DNA from: an uncultured Flammeovirgaceae bacterium
GTDB lineage: Bacteria > Bacteroidota > Bacteroidia > Cytophagales > Cyclobacteriaceae
Direction of reading: 5' to 3'
Assembly: GCA_913045135.1 (NCBI GenBank)
Contig: CAJWQD010000004.1
Span: 1 to 64,000 of the forward strand
Length of the DNA stretch: 64,000 bases
The first letter of the stretch is position 1. Each line of letters starts with the position of its first letter. The position numbers and the translations under genes are program-made. Below the pieces are notes generated by a model. It was not told the origin of the DNA. It did not search any database and saw only the letters and a list, made by a program, of their open reading frames with translations. Below are positions 1-11,096 of this stretch, piece after piece.

Positions 1-2895
1 CTAACCGATGAAGCAACTCGAAGGATTTATGCTACAGACGCATCTGCGTATAGAGAAATCCCTCAAGCGGTAGCTATTCCTGCTGATATTGAAGATATCA
101 AATCATTAATTGTCTTTGCAAAACGACAGCAAACCAGCTTAATTCCAAGAACAGCAGGTACCTCTTTAGCGGGTCAAGTGGTTGGTGGTGGAATCGTTGT
201 AGATGTTTCAAAAAAATTTAATAAAATCATTGAAATAAATGAAAAAGAGGGTTGGGCATGGGTAGAGCCTGGCATTGTTCGGGATGATCTCAATAAAAAA
301 TTAGCAGAACTAGGTTTCTTTTTTGCCCCTGAAACCTCCACAGCGAACAGGGCCATGATTGGAGGTATGATCGGTAATAATTCTTGTGGTGCTAATTCCA
401 TAATCTATGGTAGCGTAAGAGAGCATTTAATTGAAGTAAAAACCCTATTGTCTGATGGTAGCGAAGCCTACTTCGGACCCCTTGATGAACATGGATTTTT
501 GGCCCATTGTAATGGTCTTGACACCAGTGGAGATCTACACACACAAATATACCTAGAAATTAGGAAAATGTTATCGGACAAAAAAAATCAAGATAATATC
601 TTGGCTGGCTATCCCGATCCTAAAATACCTAGAAGAAATACAGGTTATGCAATTGACCTCTTATTGCGACAAAAGCCGTTCGCCAAAGAAAGTCAAGAAC
701 CGTTCAACTTTGCTACATTGATAGCTGGTTCGGAAGGTACATTGGCCTTTATTACAGCCGCCAAAATAAAATTGAGTAAAATCCCTCCAAATCATAAACG
801 GCTCATTTGCATCCACAACCATACCATCGAGGAATCTCTTCAAGCCAATCTAGTTGCCTTAAACTATTATCCAACAGCTTGTGAATTGATGGACCACCAC
901 ATCCTTGAGGCAACTAAACGAAATACCCTATATATACAAAATAGATTTTTTGTGAAAGGAGATCCTAAAGCTATTCTGATCGTTGAACTCATTGCCGAAT
1001 CAGAGGAAGAAGTAAAGGCAAAGACCTACGCCCTAATCACTCATTTAAAAAAAGCTCAGCTCGGATATGCTTTCCCAGTAATCAAAGGCCCAGATATTTC
1101 AAAAGTTTGGGGATTACGTAAAGCAGGATTAGGATTGCTATCAAATGTGGTGGGTGACGCCAAAGCCGCACCGGTAATTGAAGATACCGCGATTCAGGTT
1201 CAAAAACTTCCACAATACATCGCGGACTTTAACAAAATTTTGTCAAAGCATAATCTATATAGTGTGCATTATGCACATGCGGGATCGGGCGAATTACACC
1301 TAAGACCTATTCTGAACCTCAAAACCAAAAAAGGACAAGAACAATTTAGGACAATCGCAGAAGAAATTGCCACTTTGGTAAAATCTTATAATGGGTCTCT
1401 TTCTGGAGAACATGGCGACGGAAGACTTCGAGGTGAATTTATTCCTCAAATACTAGGAGAACATAATTATCAACTTTGTAAGCATCTCAAAAATACATGG
1501 GACCCAAATAATATATTTAATCCAGGAAAAATCGTGAATACCCCGCCGATGGATAAAGATCTACGTTTTGAGCCTGATCAGCAAACCCCTATATTTGACA
1601 CTATATATGACTTTAGTGAAAATCAAGGAATTGTAAGAGCTACAGAATTATGTAACGGATCGGGAGATTGTAGGAAGACTAAGCTCTCGGGAGGAACCAT
1701 GTGCCCTAGCTATCAAGCTACTAAAGATGAGAAAGATACGACACGGGCCCGCGCGAATATTTTACGTGAAATGTTAAGCAAAACAGATACGGTAAAACCT
1801 TTTTCGAGACCTGAAATAAAAGAGGTGTTAGATTTATGCCTCTCCTGCAAAGGCTGCAGTTCGGAATGCCCGTCAAATGTAGATATGGCCAAATTAAAAG
1901 GTGAATGGCAGTACCAATATTATAAAGATAAAGGCATCCCATTAAGAAGCCAACTCATTGGTAATTTTACAATGGCCATGTCTTTAGCATCAAAGATTCC
2001 TTGGGCATATCGGCTAATTTTTTCTAATAAACTTTCCGGGAATATTGCAAAAACCATTGCAGGATTTGCTATTGAAAGATCAATGCCTACACTCGGATCC
2101 CTGACTTTCAAGCAATGGCTTAAGACCCATTTCAAACCGCTTACCAAGAGATCTGAAAAAGTTTTATACTTATTTTGCGACGAGTTTACAGAATATAATG
2201 ATGTTGAGATTGGGCAAAAAACTATTCTCCTCTTAGATCGATTAGGATATCAAGTTAAACGCATAGAGCATCCAGAAAGTGGCCGAAGCTTCATGTCCAA
2301 AGGTATGCTCAAGGAAGCCAAGCAGTTGGCTGAAAAGAATGTTGCTTTGTTTTCTGATATCATAAATGAAGAGATCCCTCTAGTGGGTATTGAGCCTTCC
2401 ACTATTTTATCATTCAGAGATGAATACCTCTCTTTGACTCAAGGCAAACTTCAAGGCATGGCCAAAAAACTAGCTAAACATGTCATGACAATTGAAGAAT
2501 TCATTAGTCATGAGATTGATAAAGGACGTATCAAAGCCTGCAGCTTTAATAAGGACAAAAAATTAATTAAAGTACATGGCCATTGTCATCAGAAATCATT
2601 ATCCTCTATGACCCCAACAAAAAAAATGCTCAGCCTTCCCATGGGTTATACAGTACACATGATCCCTTCTGGTTGCTGCGGAATGGCTGGATCATTTGGA
2701 TATGAAAAGGAGCACTATGCACTCTCGATGAAAATCGGAGAATTAGTATTATTCCCTGCGGTCAGGAATCAACCTCAGGAAGTAGAAATCGTAGCGGCAG
2801 GTACAAGTTGTCGACACCAAATCAAAGATGGCACAGGCAGGATTGCCAAACATCCGATAGCAACCCTATATGATGCCTTACTTCCCAAGGATTAA
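1..2895 (+). CDS. FAD-binding oxidase / (Fe-S)-binding protein (GlcD/YdiJ-type, D-lactate dehydrogenase-like), 5' truncated by window edge
   Basis: Frame 1 is open from base 1 (LTDEATRRIYATDASAYREIPQAV...) into the listed ORF. FAD_binding_4-type region (PRTAGTSLAGQ, GNNSCGANS), HYAHAGSGELHLRP, SGEHGDGRLRG, then Fe-S motif CLSCKGCSSECPSNVDM and a CCG motif (SGCCGMAGSFG). Confidence 0.9.
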   Translation, partial: LTDEATRRIYATDASAYREIPQAVAIPADIEDIKSLIVFAKRQQTSLIPRTAGTSLAGQVVGGGIVVDVSKKFNKIIEINEKEGWAWVEPGIVRDDLNKKLAELGFFFAPETSTANRAMIGGMIGNNSCGANSIIYGSVREHLIEVKTLLSDGSEAYFGPLDEHGFLAHCNGLDTSGDLHTQIYLEIRKMLSDKKNQDNILAGYPDPKIPRRNTGYAIDLLLRQKPFAKESQEPFNFATLIAGSEGTLAFITAAKIKLSKIPPNHKRLICIHNHTIEESLQANLVALNYYPTACELMDHHILEATKRNTLYIQNRFFVKGDPKAILIVELIAESEEEVKAKTYALITHLKKAQLGYAFPVIKGPDISKVWGLRKAGLGLLSNVVGDAKAAPVIEDTAIQVQKLPQYIADFNKILSKHNLYSVHYAHAGSGELHLRPILNLKTKKGQEQFRTIAEEIATLVKSYNGSLSGEHGDGRLRGEFIPQILGEHNYQLCKHLKNTWDPNNIFNPGKIVNTPPMDKDLRFEPDQQTPIFDTIYDFSENQGIVRATELCNGSGDCRKTKLSGGTMCPSYQATKDEKDTTRARANILREMLSKTDTVKPFSRPEIKEVLDLCLSCKGCSSECPSNVDMAKLKGEWQYQYYKDKGIPLRSQLIGNFTMAMSLASKIPWAYRLIFSNKLSGNIAKTIAGFAIERSMPTLGSLTFKQWLKTHFKPLTKRSEKVLYLFCDEFTEYNDVEIGQKTILLLDRLGYQVKRIEHPESGRSFMSKGMLKEAKQLAEKNVALFSDIINEEIPLVGIEPSTILSFRDEYLSLTQGKLQGMAKKLAKHVMTIEEFISHEIDKGRIKACSFNKDKKLIKVHGHCHQKSLSSMTPTKKMLSLPMGYTVHMIPSGCCGMAGSFGYEKEHYALSMKIGELVLFPAVRNQPQEVEIVAAGTSCRHQIKDGTGRIAKHPIATLYDALLPKD

Positions 2896-2949
2896 AGACC
2901 TATTGAATTCAAATTTTATAATACCCAATGGCTATATAATGTTAAAAGG

Positions 2950-4518
2950 TTACTTTGGATACAGCTTAACCAAACCGTCCATACATCGTTCACCGTCCAT
3001 AGCTGCAGACACAATACCCCCCGCATAACCTGCACCTTCACCACATGGAAATAACCTTTTGACCTCTTGGTGTTCACATGTTATGTTATCTCGAGGTATT
3101 CGTACTGGAGAAGACGTCCTACTTTCAATCCCAATAATTTGCGCTTCATTGGTTAAATATCCGTGCATTTTATGCCCAAAGGAACGAAATCCCTGTTTCA
3201 AGCGCTCGCTAATAAATTTAGGTAAAATCGATCTCATTTCAATTGATTCCAAGCCTGGTTGATATGAAGAGGCATTTAACGAGGTAGAATGAACTCCATT
3301 TATAAAATCCTCTAACCTTTGGGCAGGAGCCATTTGCCCCTTCCTTACTGATTGCCAAGCCCGTTTTTCAAGACTGGCTTGAAATTCCATACCCGCCAAA
3401 GGTCCCATAAAGTGAAAGGCTTTTAAGTCTTGCTCTTCAATAGCCACAACAATACCTGAATTAGCAAATTTACTGTCTCGCCTTGATGGACTCATCCCAT
3501 TTACAACAATCTCATCCGGTGACGTTGAAGCTGGAACTATAAATCCACCTGGACACATACAAAATGAAAATACACCCCTTTCTTTCCCCACTAATTTAGA
3601 CTGATATGCCATTGCATAACTCGCTGATGGCAGTAAGCCCCGTTCATTGGTATGATATTGAATCTGATCGATTTGTTCCTGTGGATGCTCTACCCGTACG
3701 CCCAGAGCGAAAGGTTTAAACTCAATCTTAATTCCCTGCGCCAAACATAAATTGAAAATATCTCTTGCCGAATGACCCGTAGCCAAGATTAATCCAATTC
3801 CTTTATGTAGTCGACCCTCTTTCGTAACTACTCCCCGCATTGATCCATCTTCGATGATGAATTTATTTACTCGGGCATTAAAGTGTATCGTTCCTCCAAG
3901 TCCTTCAATGGTTTCACGGATTGCTGATACAATTTTTGGAAGTTTATTTGTTCCAATATGTGGATGCGCCTCAAACAGAATATCCTCAGGGGCACCATGT
4001 GCCACCAATATCTCGAATATACGACGCACGCTACCACGCTTCTTTGCTCGGGTATACAGTTTGCCATCAGAATACGTCCCTGCCCCCCCTTCACCAAAGC
4101 AATAATTACTCTCTGGATTTACAATTCCTTTCTTATTGACGTCAGCAAGGTCGCGGCGGCGTCCTCTCACATCTTTACCACGTTCAATAATTATCGGGCA
4201 ATAACCCAATGAAATAGCTTTTAAAGCTGCGAAAAGACCAGCTGGACCTGCCCCTACGATGATAACTTTTGGTGCATTTAAAACCGATTCTGTTGCCGGT
4301 TCGTATTCAACGAATTCATGACGGAGAGGAACTGCTGAAATCGATAAGCTAATATTGACTTTTACTTTTAACTTTCGCGCATCGATAGATCGTCGATCCA
4401 CCAAAAAATACTGTTCATCACCAAGCCAACCTTTACTCTTTAAGAAAGCACGCAAATTTTGGTCATCTAAAGCGATGTCAGGGCTCAGAACTAACTCAAA
4501 TTTTTTGGAATCAGACAA
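2950..4518 (-). CDS. NAD(P)/FAD-dependent oxidoreductase (COG2509-like)
   Basis: Dinucleotide-binding motif VIIVGAGPAGLFAALKA; C-terminal FPCGEGAGYAGGIVSAAMDGERC typical of this family. Confidence 0.85.
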   Translation of the reverse strand: MSDSKKFELVLSPDIALDDQNLRAFLKSKGWLGDEQYFLVDRRSIDARKLKVKVNISLSISAVPLRHEFVEYEPATESVLNAPKVIIVGAGPAGLFAALKAISLGYCPIIIERGKDVRGRRRDLADVNKKGIVNPESNYCFGEGGAGTYSDGKLYTRAKKRGSVRRIFEILVAHGAPEDILFEAHPHIGTNKLPKIVSAIRETIEGLGGTIHFNARVNKFIIEDGSMRGVVTKEGRLHKGIGLILATGHSARDIFNLCLAQGIKIEFKPFALGVRVEHPQEQIDQIQYHTNERGLLPSASYAMAYQSKLVGKERGVFSFCMCPGGFIVPASTSPDEIVVNGMSPSRRDSKFANSGIVVAIEEQDLKAFHFMGPLAGMEFQASLEKRAWQSVRKGQMAPAQRLEDFINGVHSTSLNASSYQPGLESIEMRSILPKFISERLKQGFRSFGHKMHGYLTNEAQIIGIESRTSSPVRIPRDNITCEHQEVKRLFPCGEGAGYAGGIVSAAMDGERCMDGLVKLYPK

Positions 4519-4620
4519 AAAAATAAAAAATTAAAAGCAAATACTTATAATATTGAAAAAGAAGTTAACGCATTAGTTACCTAAGTTAATCTTGAATCCT
4601 GTCTAACCATCTCCATCTAA

Positions 4621-5205
4621 TTATACACCTACAGCCTCTACTTTCTCTACCTCAGGTACCATCCGCTTTAGTAAATTTTCTATCCCAGATTTAAGTGTTA
4701 ATGTCGAGCTTGGACAACCCGAACAGGATCCCTGTAGCAGCACTTTAACCTTACCTTCAGTGAATGAATCAAAGGTAATTGCACCTCCATCCATCTCGAC
4801 AGCAGGTCGAATATACTCATCCAATATTCCTTTGATTTTTGCCTCAAGCTCAGTATCTGATGCCTGGATATAATGATCTTCTTTTATTACTTTTTCAGTT
4901 AAAATTTGTAACCCAGCTTCTAAATGAGTTTTAATAATTGTGACGACCTCACCTTTAATTTCATACCAATCTACCTCATCGTCTTTAGTGACTGTAATAA
5001 AATTACTCATATAAAAAACCCGTTTCACATAGGCTTTTTCAAAAAGCTTAGTGGCCAAAGGTGCTTCTTCTGCACTTTTTATATCTGGAAAATCTCTACT
5101 TACACCCTCGGGCATGAGCATGAAGTTGACCACAAACTTTAACGAATTTGGGTTCGGATTGGCCTCAGTATAAATATTTATTGGTGTTTTAACAGGTTCA
5201 GACAT
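4621..5205 (-). CDS. NifU-family Fe-S scaffold protein (Nfu N-terminal plus NifU C-terminal domain)
   Basis: C-terminal CSGCPSSTLTLKSGIENLL (CxxC NifU domain) and N-terminal Nfu-type region (TEANPNPNSLKFVVN). Start chosen at MSEPVK rather than the longer ORF start at 5226. Confidence 0.88.
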   Translation of the reverse strand: MSEPVKTPINIYTEANPNPNSLKFVVNFMLMPEGVSRDFPDIKSAEEAPLATKLFEKAYVKRVFYMSNFITVTKDDEVDWYEIKGEVVTIIKTHLEAGLQILTEKVIKEDHYIQASDTELEAKIKGILDEYIRPAVEMDGGAITFDSFTEGKVKVLLQGSCSGCPSSTLTLKSGIENLLKRMVPEVEKVEAVGV

Positions 5206-5286
5206 ATTTTTAATTTTATAATACAAAAATAAACTTCCTTGATTGAATAATCGACAAAATGATTAATTCCTTTAATAAAGAAAGAC

Positions 5287-6696
5287 CTATGCATATTTTT
5301 CTAGCTCTCCTTCGGATTTTGCTATCAGAGTAGATACGACCATGTCTCCTGTCACATTCACAACTGTTCTGCACATGTCTAAAATACGATCTACAGGAAA
5401 TATGATAGCTACCCATGCTGGATTTAATCCAACAGATTGTAATACCATAATCATCATAATTAAACCCGCACTAGGAACTGCAGCTGAACCAATAGATGCA
5501 GCCGCGGCAGTAAATACAATGGTGAGTTGCTGAGCTATCGTCAGATCAATAAAATGGAGCTGTGCTAAAAAGACAACCGCGACCCCCTCAAACATAGAAG
5601 TGCCATCCATATTTACCGTTGCCCCAATGGGTAAAACAAAGCTTGAAACAGACTTAGGTACACCGACATTTTCTTCAACGCACTCCATCGTTACGGGTAG
5701 GGTAGCAGCACTAGAACTGGTCGAAAAAGCTAAAAATTGTGCAGGACTAATATTCTTAAAAAAATCTTTAAAACTCATATTAGAGACTAGTAATTTTACA
5801 ATCAAAGGATAAACTACAAACGTCAATAAGAACAATCCACTAAATAAGGTAAGCGAATAAGATCCCAAACCTACAAAAATATCGAACACCGCTTGAGGTG
5901 AATCTGCCATTTTTGCTACTACACCTGCCAAAAGGCAAAAAACAAAAAAAGGTGCACCCTTCATAACCAAGTCTACCATTTTTAAAAAAATCAAATTCAT
6001 CCCATTGACTAAATTAATAATAGGTACAGAAGCTTCTTCTGGGATGAAAACCAAGGTTATTCCAAAGAAAATAGCAAAGAAGATTACCTGAAGCATCAAT
6101 CCATTACCAGACAATGAGGCGAAAATATTGTCAGGTACCATCTCCACGATAAACTTTAAAGGAGAATTCTCTTTTTGAACCGCTATTGTCTTCATTTTTT
6201 TTTCCAAATCTAACTTTGGTGAAGTAATCTGCTGAGCCACTTGAGCCTCCGAAAGGTAAGCCGCATATTTTGGGTCAGATAGAAAATTTAGCCCATCTTG
6301 GGTCATACCAATATCATTTTCTTGTAACCAAACCTCATAAGAAAGTCTATTCTTGATACGTTGTTCGTCATCTATGTGTGTGCCTGGCTTGACAATATTT
6401 ACCAATGTCAAACCAATGCTCACTGCCAGCAAAGTTGTCGTCATGTAAGCCAACAAGGTTTTCCACCCCAAGCGTCCTAATTTAGAGACATCTCGCAAAC
6501 CAGAAACGCCCCCAATGATAGAAAATAAAACTAAGGGAACAGCAATGAATTTCAACAGTCGAATAAAGATCATACCAAAAGGATCAATCCATCGAATAGT
6601 AAATTCATTCCAACCCAACAAGCTTGATATAAAGGCCCAAATAATCCCTAAAAACAACCCCATAACTATTTTAATATGAATGGGTAACTTTTTCAT
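5287..6696 (-). CDS. Dicarboxylate/amino acid:cation symporter (DAACS family)
   Basis: TSSSAATLPVTMECVEENVGVPKSVSSFVLPIGATVNMDGTSMFEG is the hallmark serine-rich and NMDGT motif region of GltP-type symporters. Confidence 0.93.
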   Translation of the reverse strand: MKKLPIHIKIVMGLFLGIIWAFISSLLGWNEFTIRWIDPFGMIFIRLLKFIAVPLVLFSIIGGVSGLRDVSKLGRLGWKTLLAYMTTTLLAVSIGLTLVNIVKPGTHIDDEQRIKNRLSYEVWLQENDIGMTQDGLNFLSDPKYAAYLSEAQVAQQITSPKLDLEKKMKTIAVQKENSPLKFIVEMVPDNIFASLSGNGLMLQVIFFAIFFGITLVFIPEEASVPIINLVNGMNLIFLKMVDLVMKGAPFFVFCLLAGVVAKMADSPQAVFDIFVGLGSYSLTLFSGLFLLTFVVYPLIVKLLVSNMSFKDFFKNISPAQFLAFSTSSSAATLPVTMECVEENVGVPKSVSSFVLPIGATVNMDGTSMFEGVAVVFLAQLHFIDLTIAQQLTIVFTAAAASIGSAAVPSAGLIMMIMVLQSVGLNPAWVAIIFPVDRILDMCRTVVNVTGDMVVSTLIAKSEGELEKYA

Positions 6697-6698
6697 AA

Positions 6699-7784
6699 TC
6701 AGTGATTTAGTTTATTAGTTCTGCTGATTAAGTAAAAATCTGCTATCACCAGTGCTGACATCGCCTCTACAATGGGTACAGCACGTGGTACTACACAAGG
6801 GTCATGTCGTCCTTTTCCTGATATTTTTGTGTTATTACCCTCCTTGTCTACGCTCTCTTGATCTTGCATAATAGTAGCCACCGGCTTAAAGGCTACATTA
6901 AAATATATATCTTCGCCATTTGAAATCCCTCCTTGAATACCCCCAGATTTGTTAGTTCTCGTACGCACTCGATCTCCTTTTTTATAGAAAGTATCGTTGT
7001 GCTTCGAACCTGTCATTTTAATTCCTTCAAACCCACTCCCATACTCAAACCCCTTCACGGCATTAATACTTAACATCGCCTTTCCTAAAGTAGCATGTAA
7101 TTTATCAAAAACAGGCTCTCCAAGTCCAACGGGGATATTTTTAATTACGCCAGTAATAATTCCTCCAATGGTATCTTTATTTTTACGTACTTGATCAATT
7201 AGCCTAAACATCTTATCTGCCATTTCAGGATCAGGACAACGTACTACATGATCATCAATTTGATCAAGATCTAAGTCCAGGTAATCTTTTCCCAATTTTA
7301 AGGAACCTACTTGGGAAACATAGGCATAAAAGTGACCTCCAAAGGCTTGCGCTATAAATTGCTTAGCAACAGCACCAGCAGCCACACGAGCCGCAGTTTC
7401 ACGCGCGGAACTTCTTCCCCCTCCACGATAATCTCTTACACCATATTTCCCCTGAAAGGTAAAGTCTGCATGGCTCGGTCTAAACTTATGGGAGATATGG
7501 GTGTAATCCTTACTTTTTTGATCTTTATTTCTAATTACCATAGCCACAGGTGTCCCCGTACTCACACCTTCAAAAACTCCTGACAAAATTTCAACCTCAT
7601 CGGCTTCTTTCCTTTGTGTAGTTATCCTAGATTGACCGGGCCTCCTTCTGCTCAACTCTAACTGAATGTGCTCTAAATCGATTTGAACCCCTGCAGGCAG
7701 ACCCTCAATATTGACACCAATAGCAGGACCATGTGATTCTCCAAAAGTGCTGATTTTAAATATTTTTCCAAAAGAACTTCCCAT
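6699..7784 (-). CDS. aroC: Chorismate synthase
   Basis: [68 protein letters not shown]; full-length 361 aa. Confidence 0.98.
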   Translation of the reverse strand: MGSSFGKIFKISTFGESHGPAIGVNIEGLPAGVQIDLEHIQLELSRRRPGQSRITTQRKEADEVEILSGVFEGVSTGTPVAMVIRNKDQKSKDYTHISHKFRPSHADFTFQGKYGVRDYRGGGRSSARETAARVAAGAVAKQFIAQAFGGHFYAYVSQVGSLKLGKDYLDLDLDQIDDHVVRCPDPEMADKMFRLIDQVRKNKDTIGGIITGVIKNIPVGLGEPVFDKLHATLGKAMLSINAVKGFEYGSGFEGIKMTGSKHNDTFYKKGDRVRTRTNKSGGIQGGISNGEDIYFNVAFKPVATIMQDQESVDKEGNNTKISGKGRHDPCVVPRAVPIVEAMSALVIADFYLISRTNKLNH

Positions 7785-9214
7785 TATTTTTTTAATAGTA
7801 ATGCTATACTAACTACCAATATAGCGAATATAAATAGGTTGATAACGATTTTATAGCCCATACCATTTTTGATTGAGACCAACTGGTTGTCTTCATCTTC
7901 AATTATATCATAAAATGAACCTAAATCATTAGAAGAAATATATTCGTTTTTCCTGCTCTCTCCATCGACCTGAAGTTGAATCTCTGACTTCAGTGTGTCA
8001 TATTTCTGTTGAATAGGATCAAAAAAAATCCATTGAATAAAATCACCTAATTCGTAGACGCCTGGTTCATTAGGGATTCCAAAATAATCAAACTTTTTAC
8101 TCCCTGTCACTCGATTGGAAGATCTTCGAATATTTTGAACAGTATTAGGTTCATAAAACTCAAACAATTTATTGGACTCTATTTTTGGCATATTTATGGC
8201 ACTGATATTACCAGTTCCTCCTATCTCAAAAGAATAATTAAAACTTTGGCCAGTGGTTAACTTCCCCGCACTGATTGCCTCTTTCAACTTATAGGAGCCT
8301 ACATTAACTACATCTTTTAAGGGATGAGATGGTAACTCTTTTATCCTGATGGTCTTCGGTTTACTGTAAAAAGTTTCATAATTTTCTTGGCGATTCCTAC
8401 CAAAAAAAGAGGGACTTTTAACTTGGTCGTATTTAATTAATTTAAGACCTACACTGGGAAAGTTAATAGTGTCTAAATTCAGTGGAAAATAGGTCGCCTG
8501 AAAAATTTTGTACTGAGTGTATTGTACACCTTTTAACTTAACAGGTTCTCCACTGATATTATCAATATTGAAATTTTCTTCCCAAGAATTTTCTGGTTTT
8601 ATTTTGGTTATAATTCCTGTTATTTGCGTTCCAAGATCATAAAATTTCATGTCTGCACGATTGGAAGCTGCTACATAGAAAGCTAAGGTCGTAGTTATAC
8701 CTTCCCCTATGTAAATTTCATTTTTATCCGTAGTCAGGGCTAGAAAAGCATCGGCCTCAACTTCTATAAATTCAGATGGCGCTCTTTGTTGAAAAAAATC
8801 TTGAAATGGATCTTGAAAATTGGACCTAGGTTGTTGGGTTGGAACAGTTACTGTTAAACTTTTACCTTTCACTGAAAACGATTGATCATTTACGGTTATC
8901 TCAAAAGCTGGAACCACGAGCTTTCCTTCCCCCATAGCTTGATAATTTTGGATGATACTTTGAGATGAACTCATTTTACCATTGACATAATTTGTTGAGG
9001 AAGAAGAGGAAGTACCCCTTTTTACCAAACCTTTAATTTCTGGGAAATTACTGTAATTGCGTAATCTATCATTTTGCACAGTTATGGTAATGGTCCAAAG
9101 TTGATTGATGGCAAACTGATCTGGCCCCATTTTTACCGTTACCTTTTGACCAAAGGCTGTTGAGGAAAGAACAAATAGGTCCAAAAAAATTAAAAATATA
9201 GCTTTAAGAATATT
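7784..9214 (-). CDS. batD: BatD-family protein (oxygen-tolerance-like, membrane anchored)
   Basis: N-terminal signal peptide, repeated Ig-like beta domains, typical BatD motifs ([37 protein letters not shown]) and a C-terminal TM helix. Start chosen at MNILKAIF inside the longer ORF (9247). Confidence 0.8.
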   Translation of the reverse strand, partial: NILKAIFLIFLDLFVLSSTAFGQKVTVKMGPDQFAINQLWTITITVQNDRLRNYSNFPEIKGLVKRGTSSSSSTNYVNGKMSSSQSIIQNYQAMGEGKLVVPAFEITVNDQSFSVKGKSLTVTVPTQQPRSNFQDPFQDFFQQRAPSEFIEVEADAFLALTTDKNEIYIGEGITTTLAFYVAASNRADMKFYDLGTQITGIITKIKPENSWEENFNIDNISGEPVKLKGVQYTQYKIFQATYFPLNLDTINFPSVGLKLIKYDQVKSPSFFGRNRQENYETFYSKPKTIRIKELPSHPLKDVVNVGSYKLKEAISAGKLTTGQSFNYSFEIGGTGNISAINMPKIESNKLFEFYEPNTVQNIRRSSNRVTGSKKFDYFGIPNEPGVYELGDFIQWIFFDPIQQKYDTLKSEIQLQVDGESRKNEYISSNDLGSFYDIIEDEDNQLVSIKNGMGYKIVINLFIFAILVVSIALLLKK

Positions 9215-9371
9215 CATTCGAGCGGCAAATGTAGCCCAGGGAAACAAAAAATATCACGTGGACAGTTTTGAATATTTTAATTAAGGAGCAAATTTAAAAT
9301 ATCAAAAGATATTTTAAAAAAAAATAGGATTGCTGGGCAGACCAATATTAGTATTTAATTGTTAAAGAAAG

Positions 9372-11096
9372 TTAAGTTCTCGGAAATCCTTGATAAGATA
9401 CCCAGTTTACATCTATAAAAGCTTTGGTACTTTCCCCATTTCCTGTAGCATACAATCCTAAATACGCTCCGGTATATGAGCTAGTTCGATGGCTTAAAAT
9501 TAAATCCCCCTCTGAACTCATAAATGAAATGTACTCTTGCCCTTGATCAAGAGAATATTGATAATGATATTGATGATCTTTTGAAATCACTTTTAACGTA
9601 ATCTCTCCATCATAACTAGATAAAATCTCTTGTTTCAAAATTTTAGGATCATCTTTGGGATCTTTAATGATCACCCGAAGCACAATCACCCCTTGTTCTT
9701 TGATTAAGGTAAAATTGATATAATTATTGTCTTTTTGAAAGAGACTGATGCCGGCCTCTTCACCATCTTTATTGGGTCGATAGTGAATGCTGGTAGTATA
9801 TTCAAAATCACTTTCTCGCTGTCTAAAGCCCATCAAACTAGCCTGTCCCCTATTTTCAATTATCTCGGGCTTTGCATACAACCTCAAATAGCCCGTTCGA
9901 GCAGACAATGAAAAAGTATTGGATTTGGGCACCCTTCTAAAATTCCATTCTAAATTTAATTCTAATCTATCAAAGTTGTCATTAAATGCATCATCTTGAT
10001 ATTGCTGAGTCTGTTTAAAAGGCATGGGATTAATTCGCTCGACCTTACCTGTTTCAGGTGCTGCTACGGGAAATTCATAAGTAATGGGTTTCCATTCATC
10101 ATCACTAACTTGCTCCCATCGTACCGTTGCTTTTTCCCACAAGACCGGTACTAAGTGGGTCTCTCTACCCATATTAGATTCTTGTTGCACATCCCCACGC
10201 TTACCCAAGGCGACCATAAACCATCTCCCATCTGGAACATTAACCAAATCGGCATGCCCTGTACTGTGTACCCAATTATCTTTAGATAAATGCCTCGAGG
10301 TGAGAATAGGATTTCTCGGATTAGAATCATAAGGCCCGGTAATTTTGTCACTCGCGGAAATCATTACCGCATGATTAAAAGAAGTTCCGCCCTCAGCAGC
10401 CATCAAGTAATAAACTCCATTTCTTTTATACATATGAGGCCCTTCCAAACAACAGCCACCACAAGCTCCTGTCCAAACAGAGGTTCTCTCACCTTTCAGT
10501 TGCCACTTGGTGAGATCCAATTCTTGTACCCACAACTCCCCAATCCCATTAGCATTTTTATCCCCTTTGTCATGGGTTCCAACAAACCAAACAGTGCCAT
10601 CATCATCAAAAAATAAATCAGGATCAATTCCTGGTGCCCCATCAATAATGTGAGGTTTAGACCATGACCCAGCAGGATCTTTAGCTGTGATTATAAAGTT
10701 GATGAACTGCGTAGGACCGACAGTCGGACTGTATATGTTGGTGGTAATTATATAGAAAGTGCCATCATGATAACGTATGGTAGGTGCATGAATACCACCA
10801 TTGCTTTGGACATCAAGTAAGTTATTTGTTCCATTACATTGATCCTCTCTGTCTAGACCATATCCGATCAACCCCCAATTTACCAAGTCCTTGCTTTTGT
10901 GAATAGGCAGCCCTGGAAAGTATTCGAAAGATGAGTTAACTATGTAATAATTCCCTTGAGCTTGACAAACAGAGGGATCTGGATAGGCCCCAGGTAAAAT
11001 AGGATTGGTAAAAGTTTGGGCTGCTGATAAAAATGAAATAAATAAAACGATATAGCTAATTAGGAATTTCATAAATATTATAAAAATTTTATGCAT
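9372..11096 (-). CDS. Glycoside hydrolase family 43 (beta-xylosidase / alpha-L-arabinofuranosidase type) with C-terminal concanavalin-like domain
   Basis: NPILPGAYPDPSVCQAQGNYYIVNSSFEYFPGLPIHKSKDLVNWGLIG, GIDPDLFFDDDGTVWFVG, EGPHMYKRNGVYYLMAAEGG; signal peptide ending SAAQ. Confidence 0.92.
   Translation of the reverse strand: MHKIFIIFMKFLISYIVLFISFLSAAQTFTNPILPGAYPDPSVCQAQGNYYIVNSSFEYFPGLPIHKSKDLVNWGLIGYGLDREDQCNGTNNLLDVQSNGGIHAPTIRYHDGTFYIITTNIYSPTVGPTQFINFIITAKDPAGSWSKPHIIDGAPGIDPDLFFDDDGTVWFVGTHDKGDKNANGIGELWVQELDLTKWQLKGERTSVWTGACGGCCLEGPHMYKRNGVYYLMAAEGGTSFNHAVMISASDKITGPYDSNPRNPILTSRHLSKDNWVHSTGHADLVNVPDGRWFMVALGKRGDVQQESNMGRETHLVPVLWEKATVRWEQVSDDEWKPITYEFPVAAPETGKVERINPMPFKQTQQYQDDAFNDNFDRLELNLEWNFRRVPKSNTFSLSARTGYLRLYAKPEIIENRGQASLMGFRQRESDFEYTTSIHYRPNKDGEEAGISLFQKDNNYINFTLIKEQGVIVLRVIIKDPKDDPKILKQEILSSYDGEITLKVISKDHQYHYQYSLDQGQEYISFMSSEGDLILSHRTSSYTGAYLGLYATGNGESTKAFIDVNWVSYQGFPRT

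Noticed and set aside
9299-9330. Palindrome AAAATATC-AAAA-GATATTTT between GH43 and batD
   Set aside because: AT-only stem without a following T-tract on the minus strand; not a convincing terminator.
10290-10616. 108-aa plus-strand ORF antisense to the GH43 gene
   Set aside because: Lies wholly within a well-supported GH43 coding sequence and has no recognisable domain.
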